Assembly: GCA_023488645.1 (NCBI GenBank)
Contig: JAMDDL010000076.1
Location: forward strand, 1-15,475
DNA length: 15,475 nucleotides
Direction: 5' to 3'
From: Actinomycetota bacterium
GTDB taxonomy: Bacteria > Actinomycetota > Humimicrobiia > Humimicrobiales > Humimicrobiaceae
The notes beneath the pieces are model-generated. The model had not been told where the DNA came from. It searched no databases and saw only the letters and a list, made by a program, of their open reading frames with translations. This document shows positions 15,432 through 15,475 of the stretch, one piece after another (position 1 is the stretch's first letter; each line of letters starts with the position of its first letter). The position numbers and the translations under genes were made by a program.

Positions 15432-15475
15432 TATTCAATTCTCCAATTTAGCAAAGGGAAAAAATATCCTGGTAC
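15431..15475 (-). CDS. C-terminal end of an unidentified upstream gene (partial)
   Basis: One minus-strand frame is open from the window edge for 14 codons and then stops at TAA. It reads VPGYFFPLLNWRIE. The TAA shares its last A with the ATG of the next gene (a TAATG junction), the usual arrangement for translationally coupled genes in this tightly packed cluster. The other two frames from the same edge also stop before or near this point but do not make such a junction. The fragment is too short to name a family. The reading frame is inferred mainly from the junction, so confidence is limited. Confidence 0.4.
   Translation of the reverse strand, partial: VPGYFFPLLNWRIE
15441..15444 (-). 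promoter_or_regulatory. Ribosome binding site of the first GT2 paralogue
   Basis: GGAG lies nine bases upstream of the ATG at 15431. It falls inside the end of the probable preceding gene, which fits translational coupling through the TAATG junction. Confidence 0.6.

Overview
The window holds eleven complete protein genes and one probable gene end. All are on the minus strand and are packed so tightly that they look like one or two long transcription units. Transcription runs from high to low coordinates. The DNA is strongly AT-rich, about 30% G+C by eye. Several genes have clear Shine-Dalgarno sequences (GAGGA, AAGGA, GGAG), at least one gene uses a TTG start, and there are two ATGA overlaps and one TAATG overlap. 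This suits a low-GC bacterium that uses Shine-Dalgarno initiation. Nothing in the sequence fixes the phylum. No tRNA, rRNA, CRISPR array, insertion sequence or phage gene was seen.

The content is a cell-surface polysaccharide (capsule, exopolysaccharide or O-antigen type) biosynthesis locus. In transcription order it holds: the end of an unidentified gene (15475-15431); two tandem paralogous 337-residue GT2-type glycosyltransferases (15431-14418 and 14387-13374); another GT2 transferase with a TTG start (13301-12522), which shares an ATGA overlap with a GT4-like transferase (12525-11287); a 175-base gap, the longest in the window; a WecC-like UDP-N-acetylmannosamine dehydrogenase (11111-9864); an AsnB-type glutamine amidotransferase (9795-7888); a dolichol-phosphate-mannose-synthase-like GT2 (7891-7112), joined to the amidotransferase by an ATGA overlap; a large membrane GT-C/GT39-type transferase (7110-4690); a heparinase II/III-family lyase (4642-2300); and two GT4 transferases (2307-1165 and 1161-37).

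The genes fit together as follows. This is inference built on known family functions. The dehydrogenase would supply an N-acetyl-hexosaminuronic acid nucleotide sugar, and the amidotransferase could convert the uronic acid carboxyl group to an amide. The soluble GT2 and GT4 enzymes would build the repeat unit on a lipid carrier. The DPM-synthase-like enzyme would charge a polyprenyl phosphate with one sugar for the membrane GT-C enzyme to add on the outer face. The heparinase-family protein would cut or edit the uronic-acid polymer. No initiating phosphosugar transferase, Wzx flippase, Wzy polymerase or ABC exporter lies in the window, so the locus probably extends beyond one or both ends.

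I found no clearly undescribed system. The points most worth a second look are the uronate dehydrogenase, amidotransferase and lyase trio, the DPM-synthase/GT-C pair with its large C-terminal extension, the tandem GT2 paralogues, and several start-codon decisions.
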